Shown here piece after piece: positions 34,573 through 43,032 of a stretch of DNA of 64,000 nucleotides; position 1 is the first letter of the stretch, and every line of letters starts with the position of its first letter. Origin of the DNA: Microthrixaceae bacterium (GTDB taxonomy: Bacteria; Actinomycetota; Acidimicrobiia; Acidimicrobiales; Acidimicrobilacustridaceae); contig CANFQA010000003.1 in the NCBI GenBank assembly GCA_947449015.1, forward strand, positions 1 through 64,000, given 5' to 3'. The translations under genes and the position numbers were made by a program. The notes beneath the pieces were generated by a model. It saw only the letters and a list, made by a program, of their open reading frames with translations. It had not been told where the DNA came from and did not search any database.

Positions 34573-37500
34573 GTGCGTGTACCCACAGATCTGCCAACTC
34601 CCCGACATCGCTTCTCCCGCGGACGACTTGCTGTCATCATCGTGATCGCAGTGGTGTTCGCCATCGGATTCTCCCTGCGCGGTATCGCAGGGTTCTGGAC
34701 CGATTTCCTGTGGTTTGATTCCCTCGGGCTGTCCTCGGTGTTCACCGGTGTTCTTGGGGCCAAAATCGCCCTTGGCGTGATCTTCACCGGCATCTTCTTC
34801 GTGTTGATGTTCCTTAGCCTCACGATTGCCGATCGCCTTGCGCCGAAGGTTCGAGCTCAGGGTCCCGAGGACGAATTACTGGATCGCTATCACGCCGTGG
34901 TTGATCGTCGAGCACGTCTGGTCCGCGCCATTGTCTCGTTTGTTCTCGCTCTCATCGCTGGCGCAGGTATGTCGAGCGATTGGAACGAATGGATTCTTTT
35001 CACCAATGGGGGCGCCTTCGGCGTGAAGGATCAAACCTTCCAGACCGATGTCGGCTTCTACATCTTCAAACTTCCGTTCTACACAACCGTTGTGAACTGG
35101 TTGTTCGCATCAGGCATCATCATCCTTCTCGTCACGGTTATTGCCCACTATCTCAACGGCGGTATCCGGCTGCAGGTTCCGGGTCAACGGGTCACGCCGC
35201 AGGTCAAGGCGCATATCTCGGTGATCCTCGGAATGCTCGCTTTGGTGAAGGCAGCTGATTACTGGTTGCAGCGCTACGCGCTGACCTTCTCCACCCGTGG
35301 CGCGGTCAACGGCGCCACCTACACCGATGTCAAAGCGCAACTCCCAGCGACGTACCTGTTGTTGTTCATTGCGCTGCTGTCATTCGGACTGTTCATTTTC
35401 AACATTTTCCGGCGAGGCTGGACGCTTCCGGTCGTTGCCGTCGGGCTTTGGGCACTCGTGTCGGTTATTGCTGGTGTCGGCTACCCAGCTTTCGTACAGC
35501 GCTTCCAGGTCGAGCCTGAGGAATCCACACGTGAGGCGCCGTATATCGATCACAACATTGAGGCCACGCGAACTGCGCTCGGCCTCGACAAGGTGGAGAC
35601 CAGACCGTTCATTTACAACCAGGACAAAGCGGTGGCGACCACGAACGTCAACGCCAACCCGGGCACTATCCGCAATATCCGCCTGCTTGACCCAATGATT
35701 GTGAACCCCACCTATCAGCGTCTGCAGAGCCAGTACGCGTTCTATCGGTTCAACCAACTCAGCATCGATCGCTATCCCATCACCACACCGAGCGGCGATG
35801 TTGCCAACACCCAGGTGGTTGTCGGGTCGAGGGATCTCAACGTTTCCGGTATTCCGCAGCAGTCATGGGAAGGCTCGCATCTTGCCTATACCCACGGCTA
35901 TGGCGTTGCGTTAGCTCCGGCCAACTCCACCACCACGCAGGGTCGTCCGAATTTCCTGATCAAGAACGTGCCGGTGATCGTTGATGAGGCGGCGATCAAG
36001 ACTGATCTGTCCACCCCTCAGACCTATTACGGCGAGAACGTTGCCGGTTACGCCATCACCAATGCTGGTCGCGATGAAGTTGACTACGTCGGTGTTGATG
36101 GCCAGACCCAGTTCACCCAGTACTCGGGCTCGGGCGGGGTCAAGCTTGATTCTCTTGCCAAGCGTGTTGCATTTGCTGCTCGTTTTGGCGACTGGAACCT
36201 TGTCATCTCCAACTTCATCAAGCCCGATTCGCGCATCGTGTTCCAGCGTGATGTTCGCGATCGTGTCGCGGCGGTGGCGCCGTTCCTGCAGTTCGACGGC
36301 GACCCGTACCCGGTCATCACCGACGGGCATATTTCCTACATGTTCGATGGGTTCACCACCAGTAGTCGCTATCCCAATGCCCAGCGTGCCGACTCCAGCG
36401 GACTGCCCAGCAACAGTGGCCTGCAGGGTGTCAGCTTCAATTACATCCGCAACTCGGTCAAGGGTGTGGTTGACACCTATGACGGCACAGTCAAGCTGTA
36501 TGTGGTCGATCCCTCCGACCCGATCGTCAACGCGTATCAGCGGGCATTCCCGGCGCTGTTCAGTTCCGTTGACGACATGCCGGCCCAACTGAAGGCGCAC
36601 TGGCGCTATCCGCAGGATCTGTTCCGGGTGCAGACCAACATGTTTGGCCGCTATCACATCAGTGATGCGGCAGCGTTTTACGAAAAGACCTCAAGTTGGT
36701 CGGTCGCCCAGGATCCTGGGTCATCGGTCAATGGCGCTACTTCGGTGGCAACCGCGAACCAGCTACTCGCCGCTCAAGGTGTGACGACACGAGCCAAGGA
36801 AGCTCGTATCGAGCCCAACTACCAGTTGCTGCGACTTCCCGGTGATACGACCGAGTCCTTTGTGACGCTGCGGCCGTTCGTTCCCTATTCCGAAGATGAT
36901 TCGAAGAAGACGCTGACCTCGTTCATGGTGGCCAACAGTGATCCTGGTCAGTACGGCAAGCTCATCGTGTACGAGATGCCCGGAGGCTTCAACATCGATG
37001 GCCCTGCCATCGTCAACTCCAACATTCTCGCGGCACCCGATGTCGCGCAGCGGCTCACATTGCTCAATCAGCAGGGCTCTCGAGCCCAACTTGGTCAGTT
37101 GCAGTTGGTGCCGATCAACAACTCGATTGTGTATGTGCGATCGCTCTATGTGTCCTCCGATAACACCACCCAGATCCCTGAACTCAAGCAGGTCATCGCA
37201 GTGTTTGGTGGTGAGGTCGTCATGAAGCCGTCGTTGCGTGAGGCATTGCAGACGTTGTTCCCCGGCGCTGATCCGCAAACCTTCGAGAGTGGTTCGATCA
37301 ATCAGGATGACATTGCCAACGGTGGGGCCAATGGCGGAAGCAACGGTGGTGGCAGCACTGATCCATCCACGTCTTCCACGACGACCACGGTTCCCAGCAC
37401 CGGCAATCAGACCAAGGATCAGTTGATTGACCTTGCCGCCAAGGCGTTGGCTGATGCTGATGCGGCGTTGCGCAATGGTGATCTCGCCGGGTACCAAGCC

Positions 37501-37614
37501 AAGGTGCGCGAGGCGCAGGGGTATCTCAATCAGGCCTCAGCACTGAGCAACGGTTCGACCTCGACGACGACCCCGGCAACTCTTGTGCCCTCTGGTCGAG
37601 GCGCACCGGCCTAA
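34573..37614 (+). CDS. UPF0182 family large membrane protein
   Basis: A 1013-residue member of a family found in actinomycetes and some other bacteria. The N-terminal 320 residues hold about seven membrane helices (FWTDFLWFDSLG after helix 1 is a family mark). Then comes a large domain of about 580 residues, probably outside the cell, with INNSIVYVRSLYV near its end. The C-terminus has a Gly/Asn/Ser/Thr linker and a short helical segment with repeated Ala-Asp. The biochemical function is unknown. It is transcribed alone from a leaderless GTG and ended by a strong hairpin at 37668-37698. Confidence 0.92.
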   Translation: MRVPTDLPTPRHRFSRGRLAVIIVIAVVFAIGFSLRGIAGFWTDFLWFDSLGLSSVFTGVLGAKIALGVIFTGIFFVLMFLSLTIADRLAPKVRAQGPEDELLDRYHAVVDRRARLVRAIVSFVLALIAGAGMSSDWNEWILFTNGGAFGVKDQTFQTDVGFYIFKLPFYTTVVNWLFASGIIILLVTVIAHYLNGGIRLQVPGQRVTPQVKAHISVILGMLALVKAADYWLQRYALTFSTRGAVNGATYTDVKAQLPATYLLLFIALLSFGLFIFNIFRRGWTLPVVAVGLWALVSVIAGVGYPAFVQRFQVEPEESTREAPYIDHNIEATRTALGLDKVETRPFIYNQDKAVATTNVNANPGTIRNIRLLDPMIVNPTYQRLQSQYAFYRFNQLSIDRYPITTPSGDVANTQVVVGSRDLNVSGIPQQSWEGSHLAYTHGYGVALAPANSTTTQGRPNFLIKNVPVIVDEAAIKTDLSTPQTYYGENVAGYAITNAGRDEVDYVGVDGQTQFTQYSGSGGVKLDSLAKRVAFAARFGDWNLVISNFIKPDSRIVFQRDVRDRVAAVAPFLQFDGDPYPVITDGHISYMFDGFTTSSRYPNAQRADSSGLPSNSGLQGVSFNYIRNSVKGVVDTYDGTVKLYVVDPSDPIVNAYQRAFPALFSSVDDMPAQLKAHWRYPQDLFRVQTNMFGRYHISDAAAFYEKTSSWSVAQDPGSSVNGATSVATANQLLAAQGVTTRAKEARIEPNYQLLRLPGDTTESFVTLRPFVPYSEDDSKKTLTSFMVANSDPGQYGKLIVYEMPGGFNIDGPAIVNSNILAAPDVAQRLTLLNQQGSRAQLGQLQLVPINNSIVYVRSLYVSSDNTTQIPELKQVIAVFGGEVVMKPSLREALQTLFPGADPQTFESGSINQDDIANGGANGGSNGGGSTDPSTSSTTTTVPSTGNQTKDQLIDLAAKALADADAALRNGDLAGYQAKVREAQGYLNQASALSNGSTSTTTPATLVPSGRGAPA

Positions 37615-37667
37615 ACGAGCAGCCCTGAGGCCCTAAGGCCCTGGTGCTTTGAGGACCTGGGGCTCAG

Positions 37668-37698
37668 AGGTTCTCGGGCACGTCGCGCCCGAGAACCT
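37668..37698. terminator. Hairpin terminator between convergent genes
   Basis: AGGTTCTCGGGC and its exact complement pair around a seven-base loop, midway between the UPF0182 gene and the convergent acyl-CoA synthetase gene. It could serve both strands. There is no T-run. Confidence 0.55.
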
Positions 37699-37712
37699 GC
37701 ATGGACGTTGTT

Positions 37713-39410
37713 TCAGTCCTCGACGAAACCGGCTTCGCCACCATCGGCGAGCACATGCTTGAGAATCTTGCCGCTGGGGTTGCGCGGCAGACGGGCTGTA
37801 CGCAGCTCGATGTAGGTCGGAATTTTGTAGGAGGACAGTGAGCGCTTGCAGTGCTCATGCACCTCGAGATCGGTGATGGACGAATCCTCAGCGATCACAA
37901 TGATGGCTTTGACCTCTTGGCCGAGGATGTCGTGATCGACGCCGATCACCGCGGTCTCAATAACGCCGGGAAGTTCCTCGATGCAGTTCTCGATTTCGAA
38001 CGGATAGATGTTCTCGCCGCCGCGCAGGATGAGGTCGCGTTTGCGTGAGGCGATGTAGAGACATCCGCCTTCCATGCGGCCGAAGTCGCCGGTGTTGAAC
38101 CATCGACCCGGGAAGAACGATTCGGCATTCGCTGAGGGGTGGCGCCAGTACTCGTTCATGAGCAGCGGACTACGAACCGCAATGTTGCCCTCGCCGCCTT
38201 CGGGAACCTCGTTGCCCTCATCGTCGGTGATGCGCACCTGCACGGTGGGCAGCACCGGCCCAATGCATTCTGGTGCGATCTCAAGCATCCAGTTGGGGGC
38301 ATAGGAGATAAGTGAACCGGTTTCGGTGGAGCCGTAGCCGGTGGCCATCGTGTGGTCGAGATGGGGGAATCTGGCCGCAAGGCGACGCATGATTTCGGGC
38401 GTGGTGGCCGAGCCACCCATACCGACCGACATGACCTGCTCGGGCGGGATGTCAGCGCATAGCGGGCTGTCGAGAAGGCGAAGGATGTGGGTGCCAGTAC
38501 CGCTGATGAGATTGACCTTGTTCTCAATGATGAACGGGATGACCGTGTCAGCATCGAAGCGTGCGGTGAACCACGCGCCGGTGGAACCGGTATGCAGGCC
38601 ATTCACCGTGGCGCCGAGACCAGAGACATGAAACAGCGGGAATACGGCGAGGCGGATGGGGGAGGGGCCGGCACCGGGTCCGCGACCGGCGAGCACCATG
38701 CCGCGAGCGCCGATGAAGTTCGACAATGTGGAGTAGTGGATGACGCTGCGATGGGAGAGCACGGCAGCCTTGGGACGACCGGTGGTTCCACTGGTGAAGA
38801 TGAGAATGGCGGCGTCGTCCTCATCAATGTGGTTGCCCGAAATCGGAGCATCAGGTGCGTAGGAGAGCATCTCGGCGAGATCGGCATCAAGGTCGCGGCG
38901 AGCGATGGTGGTGTCCGCGCTCAGGCGTTCGGCGCGGCGCGCATCGAACATGAGCAGCTTGGGTTCGGACAGATCGATGGCATGGCGCATCTCGGGCTCG
39001 GTCCACCAGCCGTTCATGGCAACAGTGGTTGCTCCCATGGAGAGACAGGCCCAGAAGGTGACGATCCAGCCATAGGAGTTAGCTCCGCAGATAGCGACGC
39101 GATCACCGTGACCGATGCCGTGCTCCTGCTGCAGCCAGGCTGCGGCGGAGGCAACGTCGGATCGGAAACTGGCGAATGTGACGCGTCGACCGTCGTCGAA
39201 GATCATCGATTCCTTCTCGCCGAACTCGAAGGAGTTCACGAGCACTTCGCGCAGCGACATGGGGCGATTGCGAATCACACCCATGGTCTCGCCCTGAACC
39301 TCTTTTTCGACGACCTCGAATGGCGCTCCGGGGCCAGTGAGTCGTGCAGTGGCGTCGAGGAATGCCTCCCAACGGGGATCGAGATGGACCGATGTGGATG
39401 AGTTCGTCAC
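37713..39410 (-). CDS. Acyl-CoA synthetase / AMP-dependent ligase
   Basis: A 565-residue ANL-superfamily enzyme that activates a carboxylic acid with ATP and joins it to CoA. Motifs: the phosphate loop IFTSGTTGRPKAAVLSH, YGSTETG, NTGDFGRMEGG, and the C-terminal lysine motif RNPSGKILK, whose Lys adenylates the substrate. It looks complete and of normal FadD length. Chain length and substrate are not evident. I start at GTG 39410 (GGAG five bases before; TACGCT -10 at 39444-39449). The open frame beyond it runs through the tRNA gene and is not coding. Confidence 0.88.
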   Translation of the reverse strand: MTNSSTSVHLDPRWEAFLDATARLTGPGAPFEVVEKEVQGETMGVIRNRPMSLREVLVNSFEFGEKESMIFDDGRRVTFASFRSDVASAAAWLQQEHGIGHGDRVAICGANSYGWIVTFWACLSMGATTVAMNGWWTEPEMRHAIDLSEPKLLMFDARRAERLSADTTIARRDLDADLAEMLSYAPDAPISGNHIDEDDAAILIFTSGTTGRPKAAVLSHRSVIHYSTLSNFIGARGMVLAGRGPGAGPSPIRLAVFPLFHVSGLGATVNGLHTGSTGAWFTARFDADTVIPFIIENKVNLISGTGTHILRLLDSPLCADIPPEQVMSVGMGGSATTPEIMRRLAARFPHLDHTMATGYGSTETGSLISYAPNWMLEIAPECIGPVLPTVQVRITDDEGNEVPEGGEGNIAVRSPLLMNEYWRHPSANAESFFPGRWFNTGDFGRMEGGCLYIASRKRDLILRGGENIYPFEIENCIEELPGVIETAVIGVDHDILGQEVKAIIVIAEDSSITDLEVHEHCKRSLSSYKIPTYIELRTARLPRNPSGKILKHVLADGGEAGFVED

Positions 39411-39443
39411 GGCTACTCCAACGAAGATCGAGGTGGTCGTAGG

Positions 39444-39449
39444 AGCGTA
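39444..39449 (-). promoter_or_regulatory. Possible -10 element for the acyl-CoA synthetase gene
   Basis: TACGCT on the minus strand, about 34 bases before the GTG at 39410, giving a short leader with a GGAG ribosome site. Confidence 0.4.
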
Positions 39450-39487
39450 GTTGCGGCACGCAGTTGGCATCCGAGGGCTGAGACCGG

Positions 39488-39493
39488 TAGGGT
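39488..39493 (+). promoter_or_regulatory. -10 element of the initiator tRNA gene
   Basis: TAGGGT ends 11 bases before the mature 5' end of the tRNA, leaving room for a leader of about four or five bases. Confidence 0.45.
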
Positions 39494-39504
39494 CATTGTC
39501 ACGC

Positions 39505-39581
<77 letters not shown>

Positions 39582-39595
39582 ACGAAACAGCATGC

Positions 39596-39630
39596 GAAGA
39601 GGCCGCCCTCAGGGCGGCTTCTTCTTATTT
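39596..39630 (+). terminator. Rho-independent terminator of the initiator tRNA gene
   Basis: A 13-pair stem (one G-T wobble; GAAGAGGCCGCCC with its partner) and a TCA loop, followed by TTATTT. It begins 15 bases after the tRNA. Confidence 0.85.
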
Positions 39631-39750
39631 GGGACCGGCGTTTCTCGGTCGAGTCGGGCGGTTTCTCGGCTGGAGAGGCGGGCCAACGACTCCGTGAAAC
39701 TCAGGGGGATTTGATGTGATCCCGAACGGGGTGTGAACAAGGGGAGCCAC

Positions 39751-39756
39751 TAACCT
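39751..39756 (+). promoter_or_regulatory. Leaderless -10 hexamer for the Gfo/Idh/MocA operon
   Basis: TAACCT, six bases before the GTG at 39763; it should drive all four overlapping genes to 44330. Confidence 0.6.
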
Positions 39757-39762
39757 TGGTAA

Positions 39763-41232
39763 GTGTCTTCACCAGCAAGAGTTGTCCTCGCGTCCGATCT
39801 GAGTGCCCAAGAACTGGCTGGTCTGGGCCTCGAAGCAGGTGAGATTCTTCCGATCGGCGAGTGGTTTGTCCGACCAGACGCCACGAGGCCCGAAGCGGCT
39901 CGCATGCAACGTGAGACCGCAGTCGTCGGCGCCTTCGAAACTCTTGTGGTGACGGACCCGACTCTCAACACTGTCGTGGCCACAACGAGCATCCACTTCA
40001 CCGACGTGCCCTCGATCATTGAATGCCGGAGTCCCGCCGGTCGGGTGCTTGTCTGCTCCATCCCTCCGGAACGTCTTGCAACGGCCCCGGAGATCGGGCG
40101 CTATCTCGATCGCCTGGCGGTAGGCGGTTCGGGATCGAACGATGCTGCGAAGAGCGCGCCAACCCGCACCATCGGCGTCGGAATCGTCGGTTACGGGCCC
40201 TTCGGTGGCATGGGATATACCCATGGTCTCGCCGCAATGGAAACCGACGGACTCGCATTCGTCGGAGTCTGCGATTCAAACGAGGAGCGTCGCCTCGCCG
40301 CAATGGTCGACTTTCCGACGGTGCAAGGTCACGTAGATCTCGCCTCGCTCAGCAAGGCCAATGATGTCGATGTCGTCATCGTTGCCACACCACCGCTGTT
40401 CCACGCTTCGATCGCTCTCGAACTGCTGCGGGCCGGAAAGCATGTTGTCGTCGAGAAGCCGATGTGCCTCACCGTTGCCGATGCCGAGGAGTTGCTTGCT
40501 GTTTCTGCGGACGTCGGTAGGACAATCACGGTTCATCAGAACCGGCGCTGGGACGGCGACTTCCTCGCTCTGCGTCGGGCAATCGATACGGGACTTCTCG
40601 GCGATGTCTTCAACATGGAGACCTTTGTTGGTTCCTTCGAACATCCCTGTCGCTGGTGGCACAGCGACGAGACGTTCTCGGGTGGCGCGGTTTACGACTG
40701 GGGTTCGCATCACATCGACTGGATCCTCCGCATCTTCGGAAGCCGACCGCAACGAGTCCGAGCGATCTCGCATAAGCGTGTTTGGCGCGACGTAACCAAT
40801 GCCGATCAGATCGATGTTCACATGCGCTGGGATGACGGTCGCGAAGCCCGATTCATCCAGAGCGATGTTGCCGGAATCCGCAAGCCAAAGTTCTATGTGC
40901 AGGGCACCTCGGGCACCGCAGCGGCCGATTACACGCCGGTGACGATCGACCAACTCGTCGATGGCCGCGGACACGTCGCCCACGAGTGGCACCATGCCGA
41001 GGTCGCAGCCGATCTTCGGCTGAGTCGCTATGAACCGGGATACGGAACTGTCGAGATGGTGCTGCCGCCGGTTGCGCGGGTGGGCTGGCCGTTCCATCGG
41101 GCCCTGGCCGATCATCTCCTGCTCGGTGAGGCGATACCGGTTCCTCCTGAAGAATCACGCGATGTCGTTGCCGTTCTCGAAGCAGCGCACGCATCAGGGG
41201 CCGACGGCGGCGTGGAACTCACCTGTGGGTGA
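39763..41232 (+). CDS. Gfo/Idh/MocA oxidoreductase with an extra N-terminal domain
   Basis: A 489-residue protein. Residues 136-489 form a Gfo/Idh/MocA dehydrogenase: Rossmann loop GIVGYGPFGG, the EKPM motif with the catalytic Lys, and GSHHIDWIL for the active-site His/Asp. These enzymes oxidise or reduce sugars, inositols or similar with NAD(P). The first 135 residues are an extra domain that I do not recognise (strands such as TLVVTDPTLNTVVATTSIHF, SPAGRVLVCSIPP). First of four overlapping genes; its stop lies eight bases inside the next gene. The substrate is unknown. Confidence 0.85.
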   Translation: MSSPARVVLASDLSAQELAGLGLEAGEILPIGEWFVRPDATRPEAARMQRETAVVGAFETLVVTDPTLNTVVATTSIHFTDVPSIIECRSPAGRVLVCSIPPERLATAPEIGRYLDRLAVGGSGSNDAAKSAPTRTIGVGIVGYGPFGGMGYTHGLAAMETDGLAFVGVCDSNEERRLAAMVDFPTVQGHVDLASLSKANDVDVVIVATPPLFHASIALELLRAGKHVVVEKPMCLTVADAEELLAVSADVGRTITVHQNRRWDGDFLALRRAIDTGLLGDVFNMETFVGSFEHPCRWWHSDETFSGGAVYDWGSHHIDWILRIFGSRPQRVRAISHKRVWRDVTNADQIDVHMRWDDGREARFIQSDVAGIRKPKFYVQGTSGTAAADYTPVTIDQLVDGRGHVAHEWHHAEVAADLRLSRYEPGYGTVEMVLPPVARVGWPFHRALADHLLLGEAIPVPPEESRDVVAVLEAAHASGADGGVELTCG

Positions 41233-42175
41233 ACCACTGACTATCGGGATCCTCGGAGCCAACTCTTGGATCGCAAACGCAGCTGTCATCCCCGCGATCA
41301 ACGAATGCCCGAATGCGGTTCTCGGTGCGAGTGGCGCTCGGTCGGGACCAATCGGCTATGGCGATGTGCTGTCTGATCCCGATGTCGATGCGGTGTACAT
41401 CGCGCTTGCCAACGGCGACCATCTCGAATGGGTGGAACGAGCAGCGCAAGCGGGAAAGCACGTTCTGTGCGAAAAGCCGCTGGCTATCTCCTCGGGTGAC
41501 GCACGCCGGATGTTCGAAGCCTGCGACGCCGCCGGAGTGCTGCTCGCCGAGGCGTATATGACGCCGTTTCATCCACTCTCTCTTGCGATCGCCGCGCTCA
41601 TCAATGCTGGCGATCTCGGTGAGATCCGCCACGTGGCCTCGCAGTTCACGTTTCCGCTGGCCCTCCCTGAGTCCGACTCGGAGATTAACTATCGCTGGCT
41701 GACCGAGCAGGGTGGTGGGGCGCTTCTCGATGTCGGGATCTACTGCCTCGACCCGGTCCAAAGGATTCTCGGTTCCAACGAGCTCACTATTGATGCACAG
41801 GTCGTTTCCGCCGATACGGGAATCGATCTGACGACATCGGCCTGGCTGCGAAATTCCGCAGGAATCACTGCCTCGGTGTTGACGTCATTTGAACTCCCCG
41901 AGAATCAGGCGCTCCAGATTGATGGAACCGCCGGATCGCTCCGGGTCGATCGTCCGTTCACCCCCGGAACTGACGATTCCATGTTCAGGATCACGAGACG
42001 AGACGGAAGTTTCGATGAGCATCGGATCGAGGGAGCGAACTGCTACGCGCTCATGATCGGAGCTTTTGTCGACGCTGTGCGCGGCTCGACACCTTGGTCT
42101 CGTTCAAGCGCCGATGTGTTGTCGACCATCGGCTTATGCGAGTCGATAGCTGCTGCCGGAAGGGAAACGAAATGA
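41225..42175 (+). CDS. Gfo/Idh/MocA oxidoreductase
   Basis: A 316-residue NAD(P)-dependent dehydrogenase starting at a GTG that overlaps the previous gene by eight bases. It has the cofactor loop GILGANSWIA, CEKPLAIS with the catalytic Lys, EAYMTPFHPLSLAI, and GGGALLDVGIYCLDPVQRIL of the xylose-dehydrogenase-like subgroup. It differs clearly from the first oxidoreductase, so the two probably do different steps on a common sugar-like compound. The loop has Gly-Ala-Asn where Gly-x-Gly is more usual. Its stop overlaps the next start (ATGA). Confidence 0.86.
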   Translation: MGEPLTIGILGANSWIANAAVIPAINECPNAVLGASGARSGPIGYGDVLSDPDVDAVYIALANGDHLEWVERAAQAGKHVLCEKPLAISSGDARRMFEACDAAGVLLAEAYMTPFHPLSLAIAALINAGDLGEIRHVASQFTFPLALPESDSEINYRWLTEQGGGALLDVGIYCLDPVQRILGSNELTIDAQVVSADTGIDLTTSAWLRNSAGITASVLTSFELPENQALQIDGTAGSLRVDRPFTPGTDDSMFRITRRDGSFDEHRIEGANCYALMIGAFVDAVRGSTPWSRSSADVLSTIGLCESIAAAGRETK

Positions 42176-43032
42176 CGACCGAAGAACTTCGGATAACGGT
42201 TGCACCCGAGGTCGAGTTGCGGGCGCTGGCGAGCGGTCTTGATCAGTCGAGAACACCCTTCGTGCTCGTTCATGGTCTGGCCTCGAATGCGCGCATGTGG
42301 GACGGAGTTGCGGCGGAACTGGCTGCGGCGGGTCATCCGGTCGTGTGGATCGATCAGCGTGGACACGGTCAATCGAGCAAACCTGATGACGGCTACGACT
42401 TCGAAACAATCGTGAACGATCTTGTCGTACTGATCGGTGAACTCGGGTTTCGTCGACCGGTCGTCGTCGGTCAGTCCTGGGGCGGAAATGTCGTTGTTGA
42501 ACTGGCAGCAACACATCCAGACATCCCGGGCGCGGTCGTCGCAGTTGATGGCGGGTTCATCGAATTGGCCAATCAGTTCGATAATTGGGACGCGTGCAAA
42601 GCGATGCTGACGCCGCCGCATCTTGTTGGAACGCCCGCGACCTCCATGGAGCGCTGGATGCGTGAAGGCAACGCCGATTGGCCCGAAACTGGAATTGTCG
42701 GTGCAATGGCGAATTTCGAGATCCGCTCCGATGGCACGATCGCTCCTTGGCTGACGCTCGATCGACACCTGGCGATTCTCAAGGCGCTCTATGGCCACAA
42801 GCCATCAACGCGCTATCCACTCATCACCGCGCCAACCTTGCTGGTGCCGGCCGATAGCGGCGACGTTGCCTGGACCACCGACAAGCGAGTCGCCGTGGAC
42901 ACCGCGATCGAACTTCTTCCCAATGGCCGGGCGCACTGGTTCGCGCCGGCCCATCACGATATTCATGCCCAGCACCCGGTCCGGTTGGCCGGAGTGCTTA
43001 AGGAATTTGCCGAGGAGGCTGTACCCGGATGA
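42172..43032 (+). CDS. Alpha/beta hydrolase
   Basis: A 286-residue hydrolase with VLVHGLASNARMW (oxyanion region), the nucleophile elbow GQSWGG and a late His (APAHHDIHAQHP) that completes the triad. It has no signal peptide, so it acts in the cytoplasm. It could cleave an ester, lactone or amide made or used by its operon partners. Start ATG 42172 overlaps the previous stop and has GGAAGGG upstream. It overlaps the next gene by four bases. Confidence 0.88.
   Translation: MTTEELRITVAPEVELRALASGLDQSRTPFVLVHGLASNARMWDGVAAELAAAGHPVVWIDQRGHGQSSKPDDGYDFETIVNDLVVLIGELGFRRPVVVGQSWGGNVVVELAATHPDIPGAVVAVDGGFIELANQFDNWDACKAMLTPPHLVGTPATSMERWMREGNADWPETGIVGAMANFEIRSDGTIAPWLTLDRHLAILKALYGHKPSTRYPLITAPTLLVPADSGDVAWTTDKRVAVDTAIELLPNGRAHWFAPAHHDIHAQHPVRLAGVLKEFAEEAVPG

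Noticed and set aside
38487-39401. Plus-strand open frame of 304 codons
   Set aside because: It is the complement of the acyl-CoA synthetase gene, whose motifs are complete; the frame looks like low-complexity GC-rich shadow.
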